A stretch of DNA of 64,000 nucleotides, from the NCBI GenBank assembly GCA_902562205.1, contig CACESO010000001.1, positions 116,524 through 180,523 on the forward strand, given 5' to 3'. Of the stretch, positions 48,763 through 58,290 are shown piece after piece. The notes beneath the pieces were generated by a model, which saw nothing but the letters and a program-made list of their open reading frames with translations, had not been told where the DNA came from and searched no databases. The stretch comes from an uncultured Pelagibacteraceae bacterium. Lineage in GTDB: Bacteria > Pseudomonadota > Alphaproteobacteria > Pelagibacterales > Pelagibacteraceae. The translations under genes and the position numbers were made by a program. The stretch's first letter is position 1; each line of letters begins with the position of its first letter.

Positions 48763-49772
48763 AAAGATCTTTCAATACTAAAAGATGTCAAATTTTTCAG
48801 AATATTTTTTTGTTCAGAACTTTCAAAGACATTTAAAGAGCTAGATGCTAAAGAGATAAAATGATCAGCTTTTTTGTAACATTGTTTAATAATGTCATAT
48901 TTTTTTATGATATCTAATGTGTGCTTTAGGTCGTTTTCAGTTCTTTCTCTTTTGGAAAAAAATTCTTTAAGCATATCTCTCTCGCCACTTTTACATTGCT
49001 GATTTAAAATAATTATAGGTAAAGTAATTTTACCTTCATAAAAATCTTTTCCAATTGTTTTTCCAAATTTTTTCAGATCAGAGTTATAATCTAATGTATC
49101 ATCAGCTATCTGAAAAGTTACTCCAAGATTTTTTCCATAAGAAGATAATGCTTCTTTTACCTTTTCATCTTTATTACCCAATATCGCTCCAACCTTGCAT
49201 GCAGCAGAAAATAGCGCTGCAGTTTTGAGGGTGATAATCTTTAAGTATGTCTCTTCGACTGTATCTATTTCTGATTTGTGTTGAAGTTGTAAAACTTCAC
49301 CTTGAGCTATTTTTGCAGAAGTTGCTGATAATAATCTTAAAACTTCCAAATTTCCATCTTCAACCATCATTTCAAAACATCTACTTAAAAGATAATCACC
49401 AACTAAGATTGATGCGTGATTTCCCCAAATGGAATTTATTGTTTTTTTTCCTCTTCGGATCTCTCCGTTATCGAGAACATCATCGTGCATTAATGTTGCA
49501 GCGTGAATTAATTCTACGCATGCAGCTAAGTTTATATCTCTACCACCTTTTAAATACCCACATAGTTTTGAACTACTTAAAGTCAACATGGCTCTTAATT
49601 TTTTCCCACCAGTTTCTAAATTATAACTAGTCATCTTTTCGACTAAAGACACATCACTTATAAGTTTGTTCTTTATCTTTTCTTCCACTAAAATAATTTT
49701 ATCATCGACTGAATTTTTTAAATCCAGGTAAGCGTTATTAACTTTATTTTTTAATTGAATTACTGAACCCAT
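48759..49772 (-). CDS. ispB: Long-chain polyprenyl (probably octaprenyl/decaprenyl) diphosphate synthase
   Basis: A 337-residue trans-prenyltransferase that builds the ubiquinone side chain. The first Asp-rich motif is ATLMHDDVLDNGEIRRGK near residues 91-108 and the second TFQIADDTLDYNSD near residues 216-229. The N-terminal GGKKLRAMLTL is typical. It has a longer N-terminus than IspA, as the long-chain enzymes do. Chain length is not decidable by eye. It is convergent with pdxH (4-bp overlap) and divergent from sppA across 111 bp. Confidence 0.92.
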   Translation of the reverse strand: MGSVIQLKNKVNNAYLDLKNSVDDKIILVEEKIKNKLISDVSLVEKMTSYNLETGGKKLRAMLTLSSSKLCGYLKGGRDINLAACVELIHAATLMHDDVLDNGEIRRGKKTINSIWGNHASILVGDYLLSRCFEMMVEDGNLEVLRLLSATSAKIAQGEVLQLQHKSEIDTVEETYLKIITLKTAALFSAACKVGAILGNKDEKVKEALSSYGKNLGVTFQIADDTLDYNSDLKKFGKTIGKDFYEGKITLPIIILNQQCKSGERDMLKEFFSKRERTENDLKHTLDIIKKYDIIKQCYKKADHFISLASSSLNVFESSEQKNILKNLTSFSIERSF

Positions 49773-49883
49773 TGCTAAGAAACTAATATAATTGGAGATA
49801 TTTTATACTTATCAATTGACGCACCTAAAACTTCAACTATTAGTAGACTTTATATTAATCTAAAAATTCTGTAAGCATATTTC

Positions 49884-50690
49884 ATGTTATCTTTTTTCAA
49901 AAAAAAAAAAATCGTTCCCCACATAAGATTAACTGGTGTTATAGGAAACGCTGGAAGATTTAAACAAGGAATTGATTTTGCTGGCCAAGAGGAATTAATT
50001 AAAAAAGCATTTTCTATAAAAAAATCTCTAGCTGTCGCCATATCGATTAATTCTCCAGGTGGTTCACCAGTCCAATCTCATTTAATATACGACTTCATTA
50101 GAGCTCAGGCCAAAAAAAATAAAAAAGAGGTAATTGTTTTCGCAGAAGACGTTGCTGCTTCAGGAGGTTACTTGATTGCATGTGCTGGAGATCAGATTTA
50201 TGCTAATTCAAGTTCAATTGTTGGTTCAATTGGTGTTATATATGCTTCTTTTGGTTTCAAGGATCTTATTCAAAAGGTTGGTGTAGAAAGAAGAGTTTAT
50301 ACTGCAGGAAAAAACAAAAGTACTTTAGATCCTTTTGTGGATGCGAAAGAAGAAGATATAAATAGATTAAAAAATATTCAACTCGATTTGCACAAAGATT
50401 TTATAAACGTAGTGGAGACAAGCAGGGGTGCAAAACTTAGAAAAGATAAAGGAATAGAATTATTTTCTGGAGAGTTTTGGTCTGGGTCTAAATCAAAAGA
50501 ACTTGGCTTAATTGATGGTATAGGAAACGCAAATCAAATTTTAAAAGATAAGTTTGGTGACGATGTCATTATTAAAAAGTTTGAAAAAAGCAAAGGATGG
50601 TTGGCAAAAAGAATTTCATCAGAGAATCAAATCGATAAGATAGCAAACGTAATTGAAGAAAGATCTATCTGGCAAAGATATGGCCTCTAA
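49884..50690 (+). CDS. sppA: Signal peptide peptidase SppA-type S49 serine protease
   Basis: A 268-residue single-domain S49 protease. The fold signature [18 protein letters not shown] comes first, then the nucleophile Ser93 in [32 protein letters not shown], and a probable general-base Lys145 in [11 protein letters not shown]. Homologues clear cleaved signal peptides. The N-terminus is basic ([13 protein letters not shown]) and shows no membrane anchor, unlike many SppA proteins, so it may be soluble or peripherally attached. Divergent from ispB; its 3' end overlaps glyQ by 11 bp. Confidence 0.9.
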   Translation: MLSFFKKKKIVPHIRLTGVIGNAGRFKQGIDFAGQEELIKKAFSIKKSLAVAISINSPGGSPVQSHLIYDFIRAQAKKNKKEVIVFAEDVAASGGYLIACAGDQIYANSSSIVGSIGVIYASFGFKDLIQKVGVERRVYTAGKNKSTLDPFVDAKEEDINRLKNIQLDLHKDFINVVETSRGAKLRKDKGIELFSGEFWSGSKSKELGLIDGIGNANQILKDKFGDDVIIKKFEKSKGWLAKRISSENQIDKIANVIEERSIWQRYGL

Positions 50691-51555
50691 AAAAAAAAAT
50701 TCAAAAATACAAACATTCCAAGATACAATTTTAAATCTGCAGAAATTTTGGGCAAAAAATGGCTGTGTAATTTTACAACCATATGACATAGAAGTTGGTG
50801 CAGGCACATTTCACCCCGCAACCACCTTGAGATCTTTAGGACCCAAATCATGGAGATCAGCTTATGTACAACCTTCGAGAAGACCAACTGATGGAAGATA
50901 TGGAGAAAATCCAAATAGACTACAACATTATTATCAGTTCCAAGTGATTATAAAACCGTCACCAAAAAATATTAAAAGATTATATCTTAGTAGTCTTAAT
51001 GCTATTGGAATAAAACATAATGATCATGATATTAGATTTGTTGAAGATGATTGGGAAAGTCCAACATTGGGTGCAGCCGGACTAGGTTGGGAAGTTTGGT
51101 GCGATGGAATGGAAATTACTCAATTTACTTATTTTCAAAAAATGGCTGGGATGGATTGTAAACCTATTTCTGTGGAGCTTACTTATGGTTTAGAAAGATT
51201 ATGTATGTTTACCCAAAAGAAAAAAAATGTATTTGACTTAGTGTGGAACGATGAAGGTATCCTTTATAAAGATATTTTTTTACAATCTGAAAAAGAATTT
51301 TCGTCTTACAATTTTGATTTTGCAAATGTTGAGAAATTGTTTAAATTTTTTGATATGCTGGAACAAGAGACCAAATCTTTGTTAGAAAAAAAACTCTCAC
51401 TCCCTGCCTATGATCAGTGTTTAAAAGCAAGTCATGTTTTTAATATTTTAGATGCAAGGGGAGCGATTAGCGTAGCGCAAAGAGCAGAGTTTATTGCTAG
51501 AATAAGAGATTTGACCAAAGGTGTTGGTCAAGTATGGGTAGATAGCCAAAAATAA
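50680..51555 (+). CDS. glyQ: Glycyl-tRNA synthetase alpha chain
   Basis: Catalytic alpha subunit of the alpha2beta2 class II glycyl-tRNA synthetase. The 291-residue protein from ATG 50680 has [71 protein letters not shown] in outline and the motif [17 protein letters not shown] longer TTG start at 50653 lies inside sppA and is less likely. glyS starts 1 bp later. Confidence 0.96.
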   Translation: MASKKKNSKIQTFQDTILNLQKFWAKNGCVILQPYDIEVGAGTFHPATTLRSLGPKSWRSAYVQPSRRPTDGRYGENPNRLQHYYQFQVIIKPSPKNIKRLYLSSLNAIGIKHNDHDIRFVEDDWESPTLGAAGLGWEVWCDGMEITQFTYFQKMAGMDCKPISVELTYGLERLCMFTQKKKNVFDLVWNDEGILYKDIFLQSEKEFSSYNFDFANVEKLFKFFDMLEQETKSLLEKKLSLPAYDQCLKASHVFNILDARGAISVAQRAEFIARIRDLTKGVGQVWVDSQK

Positions 51556-51556
51556 A

Positions 51557-53626
51557 ATGTCTGAATTTTTTTTAGAATTATTTAGCGAAGAAATTCCTGC
51601 AACTTTACAGAAAACAGCTAGAGAAAATCTCCAAAAAAATTTTATAGATTTTTTGAAAAAAGAGGAAATTAAATTTAAAGATAGTATTTCTGTTCTATCA
51701 ACTCCAAATAGGTTAATTGTTTACTGCGAAAACATTTCTCAAAAGATTATAAAACCAGAGGCTGAAGTAAAAGGTCCAAGTGTAAATTCGCCTGAACAAG
51801 CGCTAAATGGTTTTATAAAATCTAATAATATTACTAAAGAAGAAACCTTTATAAGAAAAACAGATAAAGGAGAGTTTTATTTTTTTAAAAAGCCCGCTCT
51901 AACAGTAGAGACAAAATCTATTTTGCAAAAAAATTTACCCAAAATTCTTGATGAAATCACTTGGAAAAAGTCAATGAGATGGGGTGATCATGACTTGTAC
52001 TGGGGTAGACCATTAAAATCCATTCTTGCTTATTTTGATAATAAAGTTTTAGAATTTAATTATCATCACTTAAATTCATGCAATTCTACCTATCTGGATA
52101 AAGACTTTGAGGAAAAAACAAGTAAATTTTTAAGTTTTAAAACTTACAAGGAATTTTTCAAGAGCAAAGGCATTATATTGGATCATAATAAAAGAGAGGA
52201 ATTTATTGAAAATCAATTATTAAAAAAAACTAAATTAGACAGGTTAAAGCTAACCCCAAACAAAAAATTATTAAGCGAAGTGACAAATATTGTTGAAAAA
52301 CCGAATATAATTAAATGTAAGTTTGACAAAAAATTTTTAAAGATTCCTAAAGAAATATTAGTCACAACTATGGAAGTTCATCAAAAGTATTTTCCAACCT
52401 TTGACAATAGAGAAAATTTAACGAATGTCTTCTTTGTAGTTGCAGACAATAACGACCCAAAAGGTTTAATTAAATTAGGAAATGAACGAGTAGTCGAAGC
52501 TCGTTTAAACGATGCTAAATTTTTCTGGGATAAAAATAAAACAAAAAATTTAGTTAAGGGAATATCAGATCTTAAAAACGTAAATTATTTTGAGGGATTA
52601 GGAACTTACTTTGATAAAACTCAAAGATTAAGAAAGCTTGGATCGATAATATCTGATGAACTTTTAATAAGTAAAGAAAAAGTTGAAGTGGCATCTTCTA
52701 TTTGCAAAGTAGATTTAGTGTCTGATTTAGTGGGAGAGTTCCCTGAACTTCAAGGTATAATGGGTGGTCACTTTGCTAAAGCTCAAGGTTTCGATAACGA
52801 AATTTGTTTGGCCATAAGTGAACATTACTTACCAATAGGCCCAGAGACAAAGACACCAAAAAAACCTTACTCAGTCACTTTAGCTTTAAGTGATAAAATA
52901 GATACCTTAGTTGGTTTTTTTACAATTAATTTAAAACCATCTAGTTCAAAGGATCCGTTCGCATTAAGAAGGTCAGCAATTGGTCTTATAAGACTAATAA
53001 TAGAAAATAAATTAGAGATTAAATTAAAAGATTTAATAAATTATTCTTGTGTTTTATTTGCTGAGCAAGATATAGATTTTGATATTAAGACTGTCCAACA
53101 AGATCTGTTTAATTTTTTTTCTGAAAGGCTTAAATTTTATATGAAAGAAAAAAAAATAAGACCAGATATTATAGAGTGCTCAATAAATAGTTATAGTGCA
53201 GACCAAATTTATAAAATTTATAACAAGGCATTTATTTTAAATAAATTAATCGATAAAAATATTGGTCAGGATGTAATCTTTTCTTACAAAAGAGCATCCA
53301 ATATTCTATCAAACGAAATATCTAAAAATAAGATTGAACTAGAAAATTCGACAGATCCAGGTTTATTCAAAAATGATTTTGAAAAAAAACTATACAAAAA
53401 AATACAAGAAATAAGAAAATATTTTACAAGCTTAGGTAGTCGTGAGGATTGTAAAAAAACTTTAGAAGTTTTAGCTGATGCGAAAACTGATGTTTCTAAC
53501 TTCTTTGATAATGTGATAGTCAACGATGAAGATGAAGCAATCAAAAAAAATCGTTTGGAACTTATGCAATTGTTATGTAAAACGTTCAATAATTATTTAA
53601 ATTTTTCTAATATTGAAAGTGCATAA
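51557..53626 (+). CDS. glyS: Glycyl-tRNA synthetase beta chain
   Basis: The 689-residue beta subunit, which binds tRNA-Gly. The family N-terminus FFLELFSEEIPATLQ is followed by LIVYCENI, WKKSMRWGDHDLYWGRPL, TTMEVHQKYFPTF, VVEARLNDAKFFWDKNK, DLVSDLVGEFPELQGIMGGHFAKAQG in outline, SSSKDPFALRRSAIGLIRLI, and a C-terminal DALR-like part. Length is normal. It shares its last base with the first base of the ppdK start (TAATG). Confidence 0.96.
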   Translation: MSEFFLELFSEEIPATLQKTARENLQKNFIDFLKKEEIKFKDSISVLSTPNRLIVYCENISQKIIKPEAEVKGPSVNSPEQALNGFIKSNNITKEETFIRKTDKGEFYFFKKPALTVETKSILQKNLPKILDEITWKKSMRWGDHDLYWGRPLKSILAYFDNKVLEFNYHHLNSCNSTYLDKDFEEKTSKFLSFKTYKEFFKSKGIILDHNKREEFIENQLLKKTKLDRLKLTPNKKLLSEVTNIVEKPNIIKCKFDKKFLKIPKEILVTTMEVHQKYFPTFDNRENLTNVFFVVADNNDPKGLIKLGNERVVEARLNDAKFFWDKNKTKNLVKGISDLKNVNYFEGLGTYFDKTQRLRKLGSIISDELLISKEKVEVASSICKVDLVSDLVGEFPELQGIMGGHFAKAQGFDNEICLAISEHYLPIGPETKTPKKPYSVTLALSDKIDTLVGFFTINLKPSSSKDPFALRRSAIGLIRLIIENKLEIKLKDLINYSCVLFAEQDIDFDIKTVQQDLFNFFSERLKFYMKEKKIRPDIIECSINSYSADQIYKIYNKAFILNKLIDKNIGQDVIFSYKRASNILSNEISKNKIELENSTDPGLFKNDFEKKLYKKIQEIRKYFTSLGSREDCKKTLEVLADAKTDVSNFFDNVIVNDEDEAIKKNRLELMQLLCKTFNNYLNFSNIESA

Positions 53627-56286
53627 TGAACAACTTAGTTTTTAATTTTAAATCTAAAAAAATAAAAAAGATTAAGAACCCAAAGTTTATCTTAGGTGGC
53701 AAAGGAGCAAATTTAGCTCAAATGGGAAAACTTGGTTTACCCGTGCCCCCCGGATTTACAATATCAACAGGCGTTTGTGAAATATTTTATAAAAACAATA
53801 AAAAACTTAATTCAAAACTTATTAAATCTATTAGGCAAGAATTAAAACATATTGAAAAAGAATGTGAAAAAAAATTTGGTGATTTAGAAAATCCATTATT
53901 AGTTTCAGTAAGGTCAGGAGCAAGAGTTTCAATGCCCGGGATGATGGATACAATTTTAAATTTAGGTTTAAATGATGATACAGTTAAAGCACTTGCAAAA
54001 AAAACATCTAACATGAGGTTTGCAAAAGACAGCTATAGAAGATTCATTCAAATGTATTCTAATGTGGTGCTTGGAGTAGAAAGCTATAACTTTGAGGAAT
54101 TAATTGAAAATTATAAATTAACAAAAGGTGTTTTGTTAGATACTGATCTAGATGAAAATGATTGGGATGGTCTTATCAAAGACTTTAAGAACGTTGTTAA
54201 AGAAAAAACTAAAAAACAATTCCCACAAGATGTTTATGAACAATTGTTTGGAGCTATTTCAGCAGTTTTTTTATCATGGGAAAGTAACAGGGCAAAAGTT
54301 TATAGAAAGTTAAATCAAATACCCTCTGCATGGGGAACTGCAGTAAACGTTCAATCAATGGTTTTTGGAAATATGGGTAACGATTGTGCAACAGGTGTTG
54401 TTTTTACAAGAAACCCATCAAATGGAAAAAATGAAATTTACGGAGAGTATCTTATTAATGCTCAAGGGGAGGATGTGGTCGCGGGTACCAGAACTCCCAA
54501 TTATATTACAAAAAAAGCTAACAAAGACTCAAACTCAAAAGGTAAATCAATGGAAGAGGCTATGCCAAAAGTTTATACCCAACTTAAAAAAATTCTCAAA
54601 CTTTTAGAAAAATTTTACAAAGATATGCAAGATGTAGAATTCACAGTTGAAAATTCTAAATTGTGGATGCTTCAAACAAGATCTGGAAAAAGAACTGCAA
54701 AATCTGCTGTAAAAATTGCTGTAGACATGGTCAAAGAAAAACTAATAACAAAAAAAGAGGCAGTCTTAAGAGTCGACCCTAACACTTTAGATACGCTTCT
54801 CCATCCAACATTAGATGAAACAAAACAGGTAAAAACTATTGCAAAAGGTTTACCTGCGTCCCCAGGCGCAACAAGTGGAAAGGTTGTTTTTTCATCAGAT
54901 GAAGCAGAAAGATTAAATGGTATGATGCAAGATACAATACTTGTAAGAGTAGAAACCTCACCTGAGGATATCCATGGTATGCATGCTGCAAAAGGTATTT
55001 TAACTGCTCGTGGAGGAATGACTAGTCATGCTGCTGTTGTTGCAAGAGGTATGGGAAGACCATGTGTTTCAGGCTCAAGTGAAATAGATATTAATTACGA
55101 GCAAAAAATATTTAGAACTTCTTCAAATGTAGAAGTAAAAGAAGGAGATGTAATTACAATTGATGGATCTACAGGTAGAGTTATTTTAGATAAAGTTCCA
55201 ACGTTAAAGCCAGAGATCTCAGGTGATTTTTCAAAATTAATGAGTTGGGCTGATAGTTACAGAAAATTAAAGGTAAGAACAAACTCCGAGACCCCCCTTG
55301 ATACAAAAACAGCAAGAGAATTTGGAGCTGAGGGGATTGGTCTTTGTAGAACTGAGCATATGTTTTTTGATGAGGATAGAATTTTGTCTGTGAGAGAAAT
55401 GATTTTATCAAAAACAATAGAAGATAGAAATAAGGCTTTATCAAAACTATTACCCCATCAAAAAAATGATTTTATACAAATTTTTAAAATAATGAGTGGT
55501 CTTCCAGTAACAGTCAGATTACTTGATCCACCTTTACATGAATTTTTACCAAAAAATGACAAAGAAATAGGAGATCTTAGTTCTGTGACAGGTCTTAATG
55601 CTAATGAAATAAGATCTAGAACAGAAGAATTGCATGAACATAATCCAATGCTCGGACATAGAGGTTGTAGATTAGGTATTTCTTTTCCAGAAATTTATGA
55701 AATGCAATGCAGAGCAATTTTTGAAGCTTTAGTAGAATGTAAAAAAAAGAAACTCAAATCTACAATGCCAGAAATAATGATACCTCTTGTATCAACTGAG
55801 GCAGAAATCAAAATAATGAAAGACTTAGTGATCAGAGTCGCTAAAAAAGTTCAAGATGAAAATAATACTAAAATTAGTTTCTTAGTAGGCACTATGATCG
55901 AACTTCCAAGAGCAGCTATTAAGGCAAAAGATATCGCAAAACATGCCGAATTTTTTAGTTTCGGAACCAACGACTTAACTCAAACAACTTTCGGCATTAG
56001 TAGAGATGACAGTGGAAAATTTTTAAATGATTATATTGAAAATAAGATATTTGATATCGATCCTTTTGTTTCAATAGACGAGGGTGTAGGAGATTTAATT
56101 GAGATAGCTACATTAAAGGGCAGAAAACAAAATAAAAAAATTAAACTTGGAATTTGTGGAGAACATGGTGGAGATCCCAAAAGTATAAATTTTTGTTCAA
56201 AAACAGGATTAAATTATGTCTCTTGTTCACCCTACAGAGTTCCTGTTGCACGTCTAGCAGCTGCCCAAGCTGAACTTAAAAAATAA
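53626..56286 (+). CDS. ppdK: Pyruvate, phosphate dikinase
   Basis: Interconverts pyruvate, ATP and phosphate with phosphoenolpyruvate, AMP and diphosphate. The 886-residue protein has the N-terminal ATP-grasp domain (GGKGANLAQMGKLGLPVPPGFTIST in outline, SVRSGARVSMPGMMDTILNLGL), the phosphohistidine domain with GGMTSHAAVVARGMGRPCV (His468) and the C-terminal PEP-binding barrel with EGIGLCRTEHMFF, GTMIELPRAAI, SFGTNDLTQTTFGISRDD and the active-site Cys in LGICGEHGGDP. It follows glyS as in other alphaproteobacteria. No pyruvate kinase gene is in the window. Confidence 0.97.
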   Translation: MNNLVFNFKSKKIKKIKNPKFILGGKGANLAQMGKLGLPVPPGFTISTGVCEIFYKNNKKLNSKLIKSIRQELKHIEKECEKKFGDLENPLLVSVRSGARVSMPGMMDTILNLGLNDDTVKALAKKTSNMRFAKDSYRRFIQMYSNVVLGVESYNFEELIENYKLTKGVLLDTDLDENDWDGLIKDFKNVVKEKTKKQFPQDVYEQLFGAISAVFLSWESNRAKVYRKLNQIPSAWGTAVNVQSMVFGNMGNDCATGVVFTRNPSNGKNEIYGEYLINAQGEDVVAGTRTPNYITKKANKDSNSKGKSMEEAMPKVYTQLKKILKLLEKFYKDMQDVEFTVENSKLWMLQTRSGKRTAKSAVKIAVDMVKEKLITKKEAVLRVDPNTLDTLLHPTLDETKQVKTIAKGLPASPGATSGKVVFSSDEAERLNGMMQDTILVRVETSPEDIHGMHAAKGILTARGGMTSHAAVVARGMGRPCVSGSSEIDINYEQKIFRTSSNVEVKEGDVITIDGSTGRVILDKVPTLKPEISGDFSKLMSWADSYRKLKVRTNSETPLDTKTAREFGAEGIGLCRTEHMFFDEDRILSVREMILSKTIEDRNKALSKLLPHQKNDFIQIFKIMSGLPVTVRLLDPPLHEFLPKNDKEIGDLSSVTGLNANEIRSRTEELHEHNPMLGHRGCRLGISFPEIYEMQCRAIFEALVECKKKKLKSTMPEIMIPLVSTEAEIKIMKDLVIRVAKKVQDENNTKISFLVGTMIELPRAAIKAKDIAKHAEFFSFGTNDLTQTTFGISRDDSGKFLNDYIENKIFDIDPFVSIDEGVGDLIEIATLKGRKQNKKIKLGICGEHGGDPKSINFCSKTGLNYVSCSPYRVPVARLAAAQAELKK

Positions 56287-56291
56287 GGAAT

Positions 56292-57125
56292 TTAAATCTC
56301 TAGTTTGAAATCCATAGCTGGAGCACTGTGAGTAATGCTACCAACTGAAATTCTATCAATGCCTGTTGCTGCAACTGATTTTACATTCTTAAGGGTTATA
56401 TTTCCGGATGCTTCAGTTTCATAATATTTTTTTGCAAGCTTCACACCCAATTTAAGATTTTTGATTTTCATATTATCAAAAAGGATAGTATCAAATTTAA
56501 TTCCCACAATTGATTTAAGCTGTTTTAGATTATCAACTTCAACAGTTATCTTTTTTCCTTTTTTATTTTTAACTGCTTTTTGAACTAAAAATTTTAGATC
56601 TGAACTTGCAATATGATTATCTTTAATTAAAAATTCATCACTTAGATTAAATCTATGGTTGGTACCACCACCCAATTTGACTGCATACTTTTGTATTACT
56701 CTCAAGTTTGGAATTGTTTTACGAGTGCAACAAATCTTACTTTTACCTCTAGCTAATTTAACAAATTTATTGGTGTAACTAGCTATTCCTGATATGTGGG
56801 AAAGAAAATTGAGAGCTACTCTTTCACAAATTAAAATATTTTTTGAATTACCTTTAATCATAGCAATAATCTGCCCCTTTTTAACTTGAGAACCATCTTT
56901 TTTTTTAATATGAAATTGGACCTTGTTATCGAAAATTTTAAATGTGCTTTTGGCAAATTCTATTCCACCAACTATTCCATTTTGATTTGCGATTATTTTA
57001 AATGTCTTGATACTACTTTTCTTAATGAGATTTGATGTGATATCTCCACTAGGAAATAAATCCTCATTTAACGCAAGCTTAACGGAATTATTTATGAAAC
57101 TTTTACTTAAAATTATTTTGGACAC
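56292..57125 (-). CDS. nadC: Nicotinate-nucleotide pyrophosphorylase (carboxylating)
   Basis: Quinolinate phosphoribosyltransferase, which makes nicotinate mononucleotide. The 277-residue protein shows LNEDLFPSGDITSNLI near the N-terminus, SHISGIASYTNKFVKL, CTRKTIPNLRVIQKYAVKLGGGTNHRFNL in outline, IKDNHI, VEVDNL, and ASGNITLKNVKSVAATGIDRISVGSITHS. These are the substrate-binding and barrel motifs. It starts 5 bp after nadA. L-aspartate oxidase or dehydrogenase is not in the window. Confidence 0.96.
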   Translation of the reverse strand: MSKIILSKSFINNSVKLALNEDLFPSGDITSNLIKKSSIKTFKIIANQNGIVGGIEFAKSTFKIFDNKVQFHIKKKDGSQVKKGQIIAMIKGNSKNILICERVALNFLSHISGIASYTNKFVKLARGKSKICCTRKTIPNLRVIQKYAVKLGGGTNHRFNLSDEFLIKDNHIASSDLKFLVQKAVKNKKGKKITVEVDNLKQLKSIVGIKFDTILFDNMKIKNLKLGVKLAKKYYETEASGNITLKNVKSVAATGIDRISVGSITHSAPAMDFKLEI

Positions 57126-57130
57126 AGATA

Positions 57131-58120
57131 TTATCTGCCTATTTCAGCCATTCTCTCTACAGACTTTCTAGCTTTTTCAATTATTTCATCTGACATTAAA
57201 ATTTCATTTGTCTCATTTTTTAAACAATCTAAAATTTTAGGAAGTGTTATTCTTTTCATGTGGGGGCATAAGTTACATGGTCTTATAAACTTCACATTTG
57301 GATTATCTACTTGGACATTGTCGCTCATAGAACATTCAGTCACCATCATGACTTTTTCTGGTTGATTATCTTTTACATATTTTATCATACCACTTGTTGA
57401 TCCTGTAAAATCACTTGCATTTATAACATCTGGTGGACACTCAGGATGAGCAATAACTTTTATTCCAGGATTATTTTTCCTTATTTCATTTATCTCAGCA
57501 TCATTAAACTTTTCATGCACTTCACAGGTTCCTTTCCATGAGATAATTTCAACATCTGTTTGGGAAGCCACATATTTAGCAAGATAATCATCTGGCAAAA
57601 AAATTACTTTTTTTACACCTAAAGAATTTACAATTTTAACTGCATTTGCTGAGGTACAACAAACATCTGTTTCTGCTTTTACATCTGCTGAAGTATTTAC
57701 GTATGAAACAACGGGAATACCTGGATTTTGTTTTTTTAATTTTCTTACATCATCACCTGTAATAGATGATGATAAAGAACAACCTGCTCTCATATCTGGT
57801 AACAATACTTTTTTATTAGGGCTCATTAGTTTTGCGGTCTCGGCCATAAAGTGTACCCCACACATTACAATTATGTCAGCTTTTGTTTTTGCAGCCTCAA
57901 CAGCTAAAGCGAGAGAGTCCGCAGAAAAATCTGATATCCCATGATATATTTCTGGTGTCTGATAATTGTGAGCAAGAATGACCGCGTTTTTCTTTTTTTT
58001 AAGTTTGTTTATTTCATAAATATAAGGAGCGTGTGTGGACCATTCAATTTCAGGAATGGTCTTAGAAATTTTCTGGTAAATTGGCTGAGTGGCTTTTTTT
58101 ATTTCAGGAGTAAATTCCAT
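57131..58120 (-). CDS. nadA: Quinolinate synthase
   Basis: A [4Fe-4S] enzyme that condenses iminoaspartate with DHAP to quinolinate. The 329-residue protein contains ILAHNYQTPEIYHGISDFSADSLALA in outline, MCGVHFMAETAKLM, LPDMRAGCSLSSSI, CCTSANAV, HPECPPDVI and the C-terminal PCNLCPHMKRI. The conserved Cys residues for the cluster are present in these motifs. It starts the nadA-nadC pair and is divergent from tRNA-Leu. Confidence 0.96.
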   Translation of the reverse strand: MEFTPEIKKATQPIYQKISKTIPEIEWSTHAPYIYEINKLKKKKNAVILAHNYQTPEIYHGISDFSADSLALAVEAAKTKADIIVMCGVHFMAETAKLMSPNKKVLLPDMRAGCSLSSSITGDDVRKLKKQNPGIPVVSYVNTSADVKAETDVCCTSANAVKIVNSLGVKKVIFLPDDYLAKYVASQTDVEIISWKGTCEVHEKFNDAEINEIRKNNPGIKVIAHPECPPDVINASDFTGSTSGMIKYVKDNQPEKVMMVTECSMSDNVQVDNPNVKFIRPCNLCPHMKRITLPKILDCLKNETNEILMSDEIIEKARKSVERMAEIGR

Positions 58121-58137
58121 AAGTTAAATGTATCAAC

Positions 58138-58166
58138 TTGAAAGATAATTGTCATTCAATTAATGT
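58138..58166 (+). promoter_or_regulatory. Promoter of tRNA-Leu
   Basis: TTGAAA at 58138-58143 and TAATGT at 58161-58166 are separated by 17 bp. The predicted start near 58173 falls 4 nt before the tRNA. A GACGC discriminator follows the -10 box, a G+C-rich feature typical of growth-rate-controlled stable RNA promoters. Confidence 0.55.
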
Positions 58167-58176
58167 GACGCATAAG

Positions 58177-58262
58177 GCGGCCATGCTGAAATTGGTAGAC
58201 AGGCACGGTTGAGGGCCGTGTGGACCTAGTCCATGAGAGTTCAAATCTCTCTGGCCGCACCA
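58177..58262 (+). tRNA. tRNA-Leu (GAG)
   Basis: An 86-nt class II tRNA with a long variable arm. The acceptor GCGGCCA pairs with TGGCCGC, the anticodon loop is TTGAGGG between CACGG-like stems, giving anticodon GAG (codons CUU/CUC), and CCA is encoded. T arm: GAGAG-TTCAAAT-CTCTC. It stands alone between nadA (divergent) and the TPR protein gene (convergent). Confidence 0.96.
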
Positions 58263-58290
58263 AAATTCTCTAAAAAGAAGTGTTTTGGTT

